Part shown: positions 1-10,725 of the stretch, in pieces
Layout: the number at the start of each line of letters is the position of its first letter
Position numbering within the stretch: the stretch's first letter is position 1
Assembly (NCBI GenBank): GCA_027605045.1
Contig: JAQFWX010000044.1
Coordinates: 82,111-146,110 of the forward strand
Length of the DNA stretch: 64,000 bases
Origin: Phallus indusiatus
Taxonomy: Eukaryota; Basidiomycota; Agaricomycetes; Phallales; Phallaceae
Direction of reading: 5' to 3'
The notes under the pieces: generated by a model
Database searches by the model: none
Told to the model about the DNA's origin: nothing
Seen by the model: only the letters and a program-made list of their open reading frames with translations
Made by a program: the position numbers and the translations under genes

Positions 1-245
1 AATACCGACCAATTGCAAACTCATGGGAGAAGGGTGCTATTTTTTTCAACAAATTTGGTAAGGAATGTCATCGCAGTTGATTTTCTGAATATTTTAAGAA
101 TGATGAGAGTCGACAAGAAACATTAGAGAGACACAAGCTGACGCGAGGGCAGCATCTAAAAGTTCGGATACTAAACTTATCTGTTAAGCAATTATACAGT
201 CCTCTTTAAAACTTAAATTATACATGGTCTTATCTACCGTCTTTT
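1..245. other. Intergenic / 3' flank of the recyclin-like gene
   Basis: AT-rich sequence downstream of the stop codon of the minus-strand recyclin-1-like gene. No open frame, repeat or RNA gene was recognised. It probably holds that gene's 3' UTR and polyadenylation region. Confidence 0.5.
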
Positions 246-3200
246 CTATCTTCTTCCAATCACTTCGTCGTTGAATAAATTCATAAATATCCTAAGACCA
301 TAGTCTATCAGGAACTGGAAAGAAGACAAAGGAATGTGGCACATACTTCTGGCTTAAATGACCCTCCATAACGGGCAACATCTCTAACAATCTGCGCTAA
401 ATCTTTAGCATCCGAAACAATAAATACATGTCCAAGCATCTTCAGGTTGGAAAAGTCGGAGGTAAGCTGAGGAACCTTCAGTGTGGACACGAAATTATAA
501 TATGCGTTCAAGTCGGCGATGACTTGAAATCCGCCTTCTAACGATATAATTTGTCGTTTGATATGCTTCTGTATTATCCTATACAACATTGTGAGACAAA
601 CTAAAAGGGAGAAAAAAGGATATACTAACGCGTGTAATCGTATTCCGACTTCGTAGTAAAATACCTCTAGAACATCCTTGCTTGTACTACCTCGCATCAA
701 TTTACAGTGTTTGTCAAGACAAGAAATCGCTTCCTGGCAGCCTTGGGTAGGCCGTAAGTCGAGAATCGTCCCATCTTGGGGGTAATATTCGCGAGGGCCC
801 GTCCGAGTTTGCACTATATGTTCAACCTAAGAGCAGCTATCAGAATTTTTTTGTTCGGACAAGAGATAAAATAGCAATCACTTGACTCATTAAAACCTCG
901 GTTCCTGCATTTAAACCTGCAGCCACAGCATCATCTAAAGCGTTTTCAAAGCGCTTCTTTTCCCGGACAACATTATTTAGGAAGTCGGTGCGATCGATGT
1001 GTGGAGCCTGGTAAAAGAAAACTTATCAGTATTCATTTAGTCAATGTGTCGGTAAATTCACCATTTCTTTATCAAAATACACTTGAATCATGGATTGGAT
1101 GGTATCACCAATATGTACCAATTCGAAGAACTGCAACAAAGGAGCCACACTTGTGTTTCCTTCATGTTCAGCGGGTTGATAGGTGCGCATCTGCTCTGTG
1201 GCTCTAATGCATCGCTGTAAATGCTGGTTTTCTTTGAAAAGATAGAGAGCGTTCATACCTTGAGAACCCAGGGGATATATGACGTTCACCAAGTGCTTGC
1301 AGCAAGAGTATAAATAGTTCTTCAATGGACTCGGTAACTTTCTGGCCGTAGTGTCCTGGATAGTGCTGAAAGGTCTCGACTCGTTTCAGGGCCTCGCGTT
1401 CTACCTGAATTAATTCAAGAACCACATCGAGCGAAAGGAGTAATTCAAGGCTGTCAAAAGTGACAACTGAAGCACCATCGGCCGAGGTTGTAGTAGTCAC
1501 GGTGGTTGAGGCGACAGATTCAGCAACAGATGCTGCACGAGGAGTTGATCATGATTTCCGACCGCCTAAATATTTTTACGTACCAGGCCTGACTTTCTTT
1601 GCAACGTTGTCTTCCTGATCTTGCTCATCCAGATAAAAATCGTTGTTCTGGGTATCTAGCTGTGTTGAATACCCATTTGCGGCTTGCGCTCCCCAACGCT
1701 GAGGGTTTAGCATGGCGATACCGTTAACAGCAGCAGTAGAACCTGTCACTAGTGCACCGACAGTGCGGGGAACAATTGTCACTGGGAGGAGTAAAACGTT
1801 GGTAAAGGATGCCAGAACATTGCGCTTTAACAAGGCAGGATTTTGTGAGCCGAGAAATCGTGCAGCTCCCTCAGCAGAATGACTTTCTGTTTGACTTGAA
1901 AGCTAAACGTAACAAATGAGCCCTAATAATAAACATGGTTTCGGAAGAAAAAAATCTAACCTTACGGTCCCAGCTTTTGCAGATTACGTCTAGCTGGGCT
2001 TTTAGACACTCAATTTCTTCGTCTAGATAATCATCCATATGTTCTTCAAACATTCTGTATCTGTTAACAATTAGGAATCTGCATGTTAATCGAGGCAAAA
2101 AAATTTACATTACGTCCTCAATCTCGACGGGTAACACGGATTCACCAGCACTCGTTGCAAAAGTACTAATTACTTTCAGGGACTGGGAGAAGCTTGCCGC
2201 TGTTGCCTTCAAAAATACTTCATTTGATATTTGCCGTGCTTGAGCCAATAAAGCTGCTATGTATTCGGAAATCTTGCACATTTGAGGTCAGAAAAAAAAG
2301 AGTTTGTATAAAACCAAAGCAACATACCACCTCCGTCGATAATTTTTCGGCAAAAAGCAGTGAGACATAAGCTACTGATGGGAAGACTCGTTCAATTATG
2401 GAGGTTTGCTCCTTGATAATTTGGACTAGACGGTTTACAAATCCATCCATGGCTTCAAAATTGAGGGTGTTTTCCTGACTGAGAATAAGTTAATCCTAGC
2501 GTCTTTAGGGATATAAGATATTACATACGTAAAGTTTTTCAAAGGATCCCATCTGCCTGTTTCGTAAAATACCTCTTGTTTCTCAATCCAGAAACGAGCT
2601 ATTTCCCATTCATTTTGACCATCCCGAACCTCCCAACTTGACCAAGCTGCCTCTTTCATCCGCATCTCGTCTTTAGAAGCGTCTCCAGCCTCAAAAGCCG
2701 TGAGGAGACCGGCATCAAATCGGTCAATGACAGTTTTGAGGGAATTGCGTAGATTTGACCAATTTCGATATGGTTGAATATTAGGGGAGAGATATAATAA
2801 TAGTATATGGAGAATCTGAGATTGAAGGCGCAGAGAAGCTACGGAGGGAAACATATTGGAGAGGACGAGATGCGGAGCGAAGCTGAAACTTGAGAGTAAA
2901 GTCTTTAAGAGGGCGTGCATTCTCTTGTATCGCTGACGAAACACATTTTGAGGTGGCGCGGTGGTTTCAGAGGTGACCGGGAGCGTGGAGGTATTATCGA
3001 AGCCGCCGACGAAATCTCCCATGTCTTCAAACTGCGATGAAACCACAGGGACTGAAGCAAAATCGCCGAATTCATCCTCGCCATCTAAATTCAGTGTTGG
3101 AGGAGCCATAGCACGCGCAGCGGCCGCTTTCTCGCTAACCCATCCCTCCAGCTCATCCAAAGCCTCTGCCAGCTTTTCGCGTCCAGCAAAAATATCGTTC

Positions 3201-3433
3201 CATCGGATCTCCCACAGTTTGTCGTCCAGATTCAGTTTAGAAAGCGCACGATTCCCAAGGGTATAAGCTGGTATTTCGTAAAGCGGTAAATAGGTAAATA
3301 TGAGCAGATGGATATCCCTAGGAAGGCGGCCAATGTATGATGTCAGGTCCGGTTTCGCTGAAGCTCGTGCACGAAAGCCTGAGGCTGTTGAGGCGTACAG
3401 TCTAACTGGCTCTAGAATTGTCCATTTATCCAT
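246..3433 (-). CDS. rcy1: Recyclin-1-like F-box / Sec10-like protein
   Basis: Multi-exon gene read from an ATG at 3433 to a TAG at 246-248. The first exon (3433-2529) carries an F-box about 20 residues in (IGRLPRDIHLLIFTYLPLYE) and then a spacer rich in acidic and Gly/Phe residues. Later exons resemble the exocyst Sec10 helical-rod family. Exons are joined by short GT-AG introns near 2528-2479, 2328-2280, 2098-2046 and 329-301. The C-terminal part (YYEVGIRLHALVYPF; KHIKRQIISLEGGFQ; FLIDYGLRIFMNLF) is the usual Sec10/Rcy1 ending. Yeast Rcy1 combines F-box and Sec10-like regions and acts in endosome-to-Golgi recycling, probably with Skp1. That role is inferred here from domain order. It shares a short intergenic region with the divergent F-box gene starting at 4018. 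Small internal exon borders are approximate. Confidence 0.85.
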
Positions 3434-4017
3434 GCTATGTCGCAAGGAGGAGATGTGTCGACAGTTTAGCTGTGCATGAAGAATGCAGGATGTGACGTGG
3501 TAACGCTGACGTGTGACCACAATATGCTTTCTATTTTGATCTCTACCTCATCATTCTCAAACGGCGTTCGTCCAGGAACTTCATGTATTTCGGCGAAGAA
3601 ACGCGTTTTCATGCTCGATACCCGCCTATGCATAAATTAAGGGTGCCTTTCGTGCCAACTTCACATAGCCATTCTCTCTCTACGTCATCTGAGTCAGGGT
3701 CCATCACAGCGACCAGGTGTCAATACGCGCAAGTGAAATAGTCTCATTCCTGGAATCGTCGGTCGCGCTATCAGCTGAAACGAAGATGTTCTCTTGTTTG
3801 TTTCACATATTTGTGATATCTATCCAGCTCTAGGTCTTTTTCTGTTTGTCTTAAATCAAGGCTGCCTGCGACGTTCTCAGGTCTTTGGCTTCTAGCGCTC
3901 ACCGTCTGGAATTTCTGGGTCCAGGGAGTCCTCTGCATAAGCGACCTCGGCGTATATATATATACCCTACACGGCGCCGCCATCGTTGTCAAAGCACTCG
4001 CCAGTCTCCTCCGTCCG
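3434..4017. promoter_or_regulatory. Divergent promoter region between two F-box genes
   Basis: About 584 bp between the ATGs of the recyclin-like gene (minus) and the F-box gene (plus). It contains a TATA-like run (GTATATATATATACCC) at about 3952-3967, some 55 bp upstream of the plus-strand ATG. The short frames here are not coding-like. That it serves both genes is inferred from their head-to-head arrangement. Confidence 0.5.
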
Positions 4018-5998
4018 ATGAACCGCTATTCCTACTGTTATCCCTACCCATCACAGCCACCAGTATGGCCCAAGCGAAACAAGACTTATATCATTCCTCT
4101 TAACCAACGCGTCCCAATTCCAGATGAAGACCGTGTGGGCGATTGGCTGATATCGATGCGTCATCTCCCAACCTTCGATCACCTCCCAGACGTTATCATC
4201 GAGCAAATCGGCTGTTTCTGTCTAGAACCAGCATCTCTCCTCAATCTTTCATCGACTTCTCGAAGGACGGCGCGCCTTCTTCGGACGATTGATTGCTGGC
4301 TAGATCATCATGCTGCGCGTCATTATGATACTGTTGTATTAAAATATAAAGCAGAGCGTGCTTCGCGAAAACCTGGTTTGCCCTATGGCGCTAACGGTTG
4401 GGGAGTTCTCGTTAGATCAGCTTTCGACAAATTCGAGTTTCCTGACGATGAATGGCAGACGCAGTGTTTGAAAGGTAAACGTACACCTCACGTTAAAATC
4501 CCTGAGCCAGACGCTATAACAAAATATCAACCGAGAGGAGAGTATTACATGAGGGTTATGTATGACCTAATTACAGAACACGGTATCTCCATTCTTTCTA
4601 CCACTAGTTCTCAAACTGAATATCACAAGAGTTCTGGAACCTTCAAAGACGTATGTGTTAACTTTTATACCCTTTCTAATCCAGACTAAAGTCCTTTTTG
4701 TTAGACAAATATCTAGCGGATGAAGCTATGTGTGTCCGAGTAAAAAGTAAACAAGGTCGCCTTTTCCAGGCCTTGATATGCGCTTCGCACTTTATAATAG
4801 GTATGTGGCAACATTTTGGGTTACTATCGTCCACACCTATATGCATCTGACGCGTATATCAAGGCCTATGGATAGCCCCCAGTCTAGTGATGAGTACAGT
4901 GCATGTCAACGTATACGTGCAGGAATCTATAAGACAGACTTTAGAAATCATTGGTGCTCGGTATACGTTGTCAACAAAAGAATCATTAACATACTCACTA
5001 CTTTGCTTGGTGAAATGCCTGGTTAACCATGTGTGATCCTTTTCCATTTTTGTAAATACTTTGTTTTATTGATTCATTTCATCCAGTCCTCCCAAGACCG
5101 TCTGAAATTATATCCATTCCCCCCTATGGGTCCTGAAATATGGCGTCAAGATGACGGTGACGTCCATCCAGAAGGCTTGGGTTGGGTCCCGCGTGTGCGG
5201 AAAATTTGGCAGGGGGAGGTGTTTGCCATGGGAACCTTCGTCAAAATAACGAAGGATCCCCATCCACAGGCGCAGACAAGCACCCCTGCCGAACCTTTAC
5301 GTACGTTGGGAACCAGCTAATTCAGTACAGAAACTGTACACTGATCACTGGATCTCAGGCTTGTATCTAAATTTCCGACCTGACGGCGTCATAGAAGGCA
5401 GAGGGGGATTACGGCGGATTTTTTACAATAACGTACGTTGACGCTTCTTGTTCTTCAAAGCACAAGGACTGATATAGTTGCGTTTTAGAGGTCACTATAA
5501 GAAATTATATGTTAGTATGGTGAAAGAATATAACGATGAAGAGGCGGATATGTATTATGTTACGGGTCATATGCTTCCGTGGGGCATCGCAGGACGCTGG
5601 GCGAATTCAGATGACGAGGACTTGACGATAGGGTATTGGTACATATGGATTTATGAGGTAGGCTTTTTATATAAACAAAACACCGTCAACCGTTGTGATG
5701 ACACATCCGCTTTGAGGGTGCACCAAAGATTCCTTGGCGATTTCTCACCAAATTTGAGGGAGTCGGGGAGGTACTTCACCCTGTTGAACCCTATTCGAAA
5801 AACCCAAATTGGTTTTTTGAGTACGAAGAAGCCGTTCGTAATCAGCTACATCGGGAGCGTTATCAAGGTGTGCTATCGGCTTCTGCCCTCAATCTTTTGA
5901 CTTCAACGTGACTCACCCGCTGTCAAGGCTGGTTTATCGATAAACCTGCTCTTCCGGAAAATACTCCTCTTCCGCCCGTTGACGCATTTGGTCTGTGA
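4018..5998 (+). CDS. F-box domain protein of unknown target
   Basis: Multi-exon gene from ATG 4018 to TGA 5996-5998. An F-box-like segment lies near residues 50-95 (FDHLPDVIIEQIGCFCLEPA, then a Ser-rich helix and an RTIDCWLDH ending). Likely exons are 4018-4652, about 4705-4800, a segment from about 5087 to 5300, about 5331-5433, 5477-5656, about 5719-5866 and about 5927-5998. The last exons read FRGHYKKLYVSMVKEYND, GYWYIWIYE, PNWFFEYEEAVRNQLHRE and ending PPVDAFGL. The region 4800-5086 has several possible splices and is not resolved. F-box proteins normally bind Skp1 and choose substrates for SCF ubiquitin ligases. The part after the F-box matches no repeat class I know, so the target is unknown. 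An in-frame Met at 4156 is an alternative start. Confidence 0.7.
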
Positions 5999-8300
5999 AA
6001 GATGCTTGGTTCCTAATTGACTAGTAAAAAATAAAGATAAAAAATTTTTATCCATCAATTGTCCGAGGGGCGAAATTTGAGTCGCTTATTAATTCGTGGC
6101 GTGTACATTGTGGTTGCTTCATCAGTTATATCCACGAAATTCATCTCAGTCCTCGGATCCGATGCGATTATCATTGTCGTTTTGGGATTATTAAAAAAGG
6201 GGTGCGAACTCGACGTAAGCTATGGCGCGAATTTGCGGTATTACCAGCGAATTCCGAATCGCTAGCATCAGGACAAAGACCCTGATTCTGTGTTTTTGAG
6301 AAAGGAACAAAAAAATTGACGGTCCGGAAATTACCGTCTTTTTCTCGATGTTAACCTCCTTATTGTGCATCATGTGGTGAGTGCCCGATGTTTAGAAGTC
6401 AGGGTTTCGCAAAAAGCCTGTTAGGGATAACTCCACGCTCCCTTCAAAGAAAATTCTGGCTTATTTCAACGGAAAAATTCGACAACAGCATTGGCGCGTC
6501 ATCATAAAGTCGCTCGAAATACCGAATCGGTCTTCATGTATGCCAGTCAAGGTTATTTCTGAAATAATAGTAGTATTATTGAACGAAATGCAGTGGATTC
6601 AGCGGAACAAGTGGACCTGGCTGGACAAAAAAATGGAACTAGCAGTGAAACAAACAAGGCCTGAAGAAATGCCTGACCGCCTCGTACTATAATAGCGGAT
6701 GTTGAATCTCTGACACGCTTTCGATAAGATTGCTAGGCAGGTGTGCCCGCAGGTGTCAAAATCAGAGAAGCCTACGCCACATATAGGCCCCGATAAAATG
6801 AGTCTTCCTTGCCTGAATCGGATGCAAAACAATAATAATGGAAAAAGCTATCCCGCGATCGGCCCTCAATACCGTTGGTGGAATAAACTCCGTTTCGAAT
6901 TGTGGACCTTGTAGGACCGTCCAATGAGTCTGGATAAACAGATTCCCCAAACAATCCGAGTTAAATGGTGAATTCAAATGTGAACAATAGTGAGTCGAGT
7001 TAGTTGGCGAAGTATATGCATTGATTTCATAAATTAAACCGGAAATGGCTCGGAACAGATCTACTCCTTGAGTAATTTGCGGCCCCATCTGACGCTTTTG
7101 AGGACAATTGACTAAAATTTTCCGAGTAATCGTATGATGCGCGAATTTATTAGAGAACGTTGACTGCGAAGATCTTTGCTAAAAGAAAACAACGCTTGCT
7201 TCTTTGGATCTGAGGAACTTAATTACCGCTGTCGATGACAACCTGACGTCAAGAAGAGTTTTCCCAATTGGTCAGTGATGTATTACATCACAGAACTAGC
7301 ACAGAGACTCGAACCAAACTGCTGACAACCGATTACGACAGCACCTGAGGAGCAACGTGTTGGACGCATGTTTTGAGAAAAAATCGAGGACGGAACTACT
7401 CAGGCTGAAACCTCCCGCCACAAAGTTCGGCCATCGATTATTCGGCATTCGGTGTTTTATGTTATGTTATGTTATTTTTATTTATATTTTTGACTTCATT
7501 GGCGAATTTCCTAAATTCAATCAAGGTCAGTAGATATACGACGAGGAACTGGAATGGAGGAAAAGGCGGCACACCCGGCGCCTAATCAAACGCTGGGCCC
7601 ACACGACCTTGTCCTCTCCAACATCCAAAAAAAAAAGGACTGCAATTCCCAAACGATGCAGGCTTCATCTGATCCATTTAATCATTCGAGAAAGCATGAC
7701 TTGTCGAAATTACATTGACCCTGCAATTCTAATTAAAGGTACTCCTATAATAGTTTCACTGAATTCGCCGCTGGGCCAGCCAGTTTCTGAACGGTTTTTC
7801 TGTTGATCCTAATATGATGTTCTGCGTCCAGTATGCATGAATTCTTTTGTTTTTCTCTTGAAATTCAATACTCGAATCCTTGTTATAGCCCACCACACGT
7901 CCATTCCTCTTGTTCCGGTGATCTTTTCCACGTCTAAAGGTGGAAATTAGAAAAGAAATGGCCACGCTGATCATTGCTAAGTCTCGGACCTGGTCTTTCG
8001 TGCCCGCCAGAATGATATTGGATATTTCACGACTCCCTGCTATCCTTGTTCCGAACAACAAGTAGATTTCGATCGTGGTCCACCTGGCTTAATGTTAGCG
8101 TCCCAACGGTTGTGGACTATGGACACGTTGCTCAGCTATGGAAACTTTAAAAGGCTCATTTTTCTACAAGTATTGGCAGCCTTGTTTTGAGTCATCAAAA
8201 GGGATCTCTACTTCTCATCTAGACCCGTGTATAACATCTTATACACAAACTCAATCGTCATTCTACAAAACCCACTCTTCAAAACATTATATCGCGCACC
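5999..8300. other. 2.3 kb gene-poor spacer
   Basis: Only short, low-quality frames in both directions, with many stops and no splice-compatible chain of conserved-looking exons. The 6.6-7.1 kb minus-strand frames (up to 108 aa) match no family I know. A small TTATG microsatellite lies at 7455-7478. It may contain decayed transposon sequence, but no terminal repeats were found. Confidence 0.5.
7455..7478. repeat. TTATG microsatellite
   Basis: About four imperfect copies of the pentamer TTATG followed by a T/A-rich run in the gene-poor spacer. A simple sequence repeat with no evident function. Confidence 0.7.
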
Positions 8301-8710
8301 ATGTGTTACCGCGTAATTTACGTTGCTGGATATGCTTGCGGTCATACTGTACCCCTTGGACGCTTCAACGAGGTAATTGACAACTTTCATCATTTTCATA
8401 GTGAAAAGCCTTTCTCATATTGTATTAATAGCGGGACTGTGGCATGCCAAACTGTCGACTTTCCGTCGTACACCCCCAGGGTGATTGCAATCCCAACTGC
8501 CGTTCAACTTGCACTTCAATGTGTGTTTTTGTTCGTGTTCAGCTGCTCGGGTTTTAACCTTTAATTTAATTTACTAGTCGGAGTCCTCATCAAGAGAACA
8601 CCAATGGTAACGCCGGTCCTCTTTGTCCTACATGCGTTCATCAAGTCGAGAGTGCCCAGCGTAATCGTGGCAATAATAATCCGGGTAATTTTACTTTGCA
8701 CCAGTCGTAA
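8301..8710 (+). CDS. Small cysteine-rich protein (97 aa)
   Basis: Three exons (8301-8372, 8432-8520, 8578-8710) joined by consensus GT-AG introns of 59 and 57 bp give an uninterrupted 97-residue protein ending at TAA 8708-8710. Cys and His recur in a metal-binding-like pattern: CGH near residue 13, RDCGMPNCRLSVVHP, CNPNCRSTC and LCPTCVHQ. The N-terminus (MCYRVIYVAGYACGH) is not an obvious signal peptide, so it is probably intracellular and may bind zinc. The tail is Asn-rich. Short proteins of this look are common in Agaricomycete genomes but have no assigned role. The long unspliced frame reading through both introns loses the cysteine pattern, which favours the spliced model. Confidence 0.65.
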
Positions 8711-8927
8711 AATGGGTACTGCTGTGAGGCCCTAAACCAGTTTGCTCCCGATATGACACTTGCCTTCCTTTTTCTTCTTTGTATTTATGCACTTTACTGT
8801 TTGATTCTTTGTACTGGCTAGAGGATGCTTCTTCTGGCTATTTAGTGGCTGTTATAAATAATACTAGTGTCAGACATATATGCATTTTCATTTCGTTCTC
8901 CGCCGCCGATCCTATTTAATCTTCATC

Positions 8928-10569
8928 ATGAACCAACATCTCGCATTTACGTCTACTCCCCAGGGCGCAACGGCGTATCTAAGAACATTGCCGGCTATTC
9001 GTGAGCGTTGCAGCAAAGTGTATGACCTTGCTACCCAGGGCAAGCTCGAGTACTTCGAGTACGATCCAGACAAGGAAGACGAAGTGGTGGAATACTGCGT
9101 AGGTATAATCAAAGTGAGGCATTTGACTCTAATCACGTCAAGTATCTTTCTTATCACCAAGGTTTATTAGCGGGATTTCGGCTCTAATTATCAATCGGTG
9201 CGCATCTGAACAGCTGATCATCTTGTTAAGGACCCGTTGCAGGCCTTGCGCTCTAATACTTGAAAACAGATACGTTCTCATGGCCGGTGGCGTCATTTTG
9301 ACGTGGATAAGCCTAGGATGAGCGAACTTATGGGCGAATGGTCCCATAACAATGTTTCCGAGCCTGAGATCTGCAAGCGGGTTATCGACTTGTGCCTTGT
9401 TTCTGTTTTGCTGGACGCCGGGGCTGGAAACTCTTGGACCTACCGCGAGGAAGGCGGGAACGTTTATAGTCGATCTGAAGGTTTGGCTATCGCTAGTTTG
9501 GATATGTTTAAACGAGGGATGTTCTCGTCGGACAGAAGCCAACCATGTCGGGTTGATGGTGATTATTGTGCTTTATCGTCCGATAGCTCAAAAAGTTTGC
9601 TGATTCGCTCCAATTTAGCGGAAGGTTTGAGCAAGTTGTCTGGACAAGATATCGCAGTCGCAATGCAAGTGAATGAATCGAATCCGATGGCGGGAATCGA
9701 CGGTCGTGCAGCAATAATATTAAATCTATCACAGGCTTTGCGTACAAATACTACCTTCTTCGGATCGGATGCACGTCCCGGGAATCTCATCGGTTAGAGC
9801 TTATCTATTCTTGTCAAACTTAATCGAGATCTTATGTTATATTTCTATTGTTTTCATAGATTATCTCAAGTCGCAATCACTGTCCGCAGATTCATCAGAG
9901 TTCAAAGCACGCGTTGATGTGTCCAGCTTATGGACCGTTTTGATTGAAGGCCTAGCTCCTATCTGGCCTAGATCTCGCACGCAAATTGAGGGAGTTTCGC
10001 TCGGAGATGTTTGGCCCTGCAGCGCCTTAAAGAATAACCCGTACGGCAAAATTCAAGATGACGTCCAGAAAGAACTGGCTTCTCTCGTCCCGTTCCATAA
10101 ATTATCTCAGTGGTTGGCGTACAGTCTTGTCGAACCACTTGAGACAATTTTGAAGTGGAAAATAGACGGGCTAGATTTGTTGACCGGTCTTCCGGAGTAT
10201 CGTAATGGTGGCCTTCTTGTTGATTTCGGTGTCCTAAAATTACGGCCTGGCTCCATTGTCAACCTTCCCTCTAATCAGATTCCTAAACTGTCACCCTCCC
10301 ATCCAGCGATCATTGAGTGGCGAGCCATGACTGTTATAGAACTGTAGGCCACCCTTTTCGTCATTTAACTGAAGCGTCTGTGATTCAGCTTTTATATTAG
10401 AGACCGCATTGCAAATTTAATCCGGAAGAAACTTAATTCATATGATCTTACTCTTCTTCAAATTCTGGAAAGTGCTACATGGAAAGGAGGTCGAGAAATC
10501 GCCAAAGCTAAACGACCAGCAACCGGTGGTCCTCCAATTGACATTGAATCCGATGGCACTGTATTCTGA
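8928..10569 (+). CDS. urc4: Urc4/Urg3 family uracil-catabolism protein (DUF1688)
   Basis: Five exons (8928-9113, 9171-9197, 9270-9792, 9860-10343, 10401-10569) splice in frame to a 462-residue protein, a normal length for the family. Family hallmarks visible: RDFGSNYQSIRSHGRWRHFD near residues 63-82, ICKRVIDLCLVSVLLDAGAG with WTYREE after it, SEGLAIASLDMF, a DVWPCSAL stretch, and the closing GGPPIDIESDGTVF. URC4 is required in Lachancea kluyveri for the uracil degradation (URC) pathway with the GTP-cyclohydrolase-II-like Urc1; its fission-yeast homologue is urg3, induced by uracil. The biochemical step is not settled. The other URC genes are not in the window, so there is no URC cluster here. 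It converges on the sugar transporter with only about 156 bp between stop codons. Confidence 0.9.
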
Positions 10570-10725
10570 AGGGAGCACACTGAAATCCTTGAAAAGGGTA
10601 TAATTACAGATGTACACTAATAAATCAACAAGGTCCGTATGCCAGTGCAGAAAAATTCTACAGCTTTTGAATGCAAAATATTCATGACTTGAGGCCGTCA
10701 TCCATACCTTGGTGAAAATCTCTCT

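Noticed and set aside
2961..3266. 101-aa plus-strand Ser-rich frame
   Set aside because: Antisense of the recyclin-like first exon.
6310..6327. 16 bp string (AATTGACGGTCCGGAA) shared with about 55018-55033
   Set aside because: Flanking sequence does not align. One exact 16-mer match in 64 kb is roughly what chance allows, so it is not evidence of a shared element.
6762..7088. 108-aa minus-strand frame in the gene-poor spacer
   Set aside because: No family resemblance, no neighbouring coding-like exons, and an overlapping alternative frame of equal quality.
7290..7325. B-box-like GGTTCGAGTCT on the minus strand, possible tRNA
   Set aside because: The T-arm does not pair around it and no A-box or acceptor stem is found upstream.
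9138..9542. 134-aa minus-strand frame over urc4
   Set aside because: Shadow of the urc4 coding exon; the plus-strand frame has clear family motifs.
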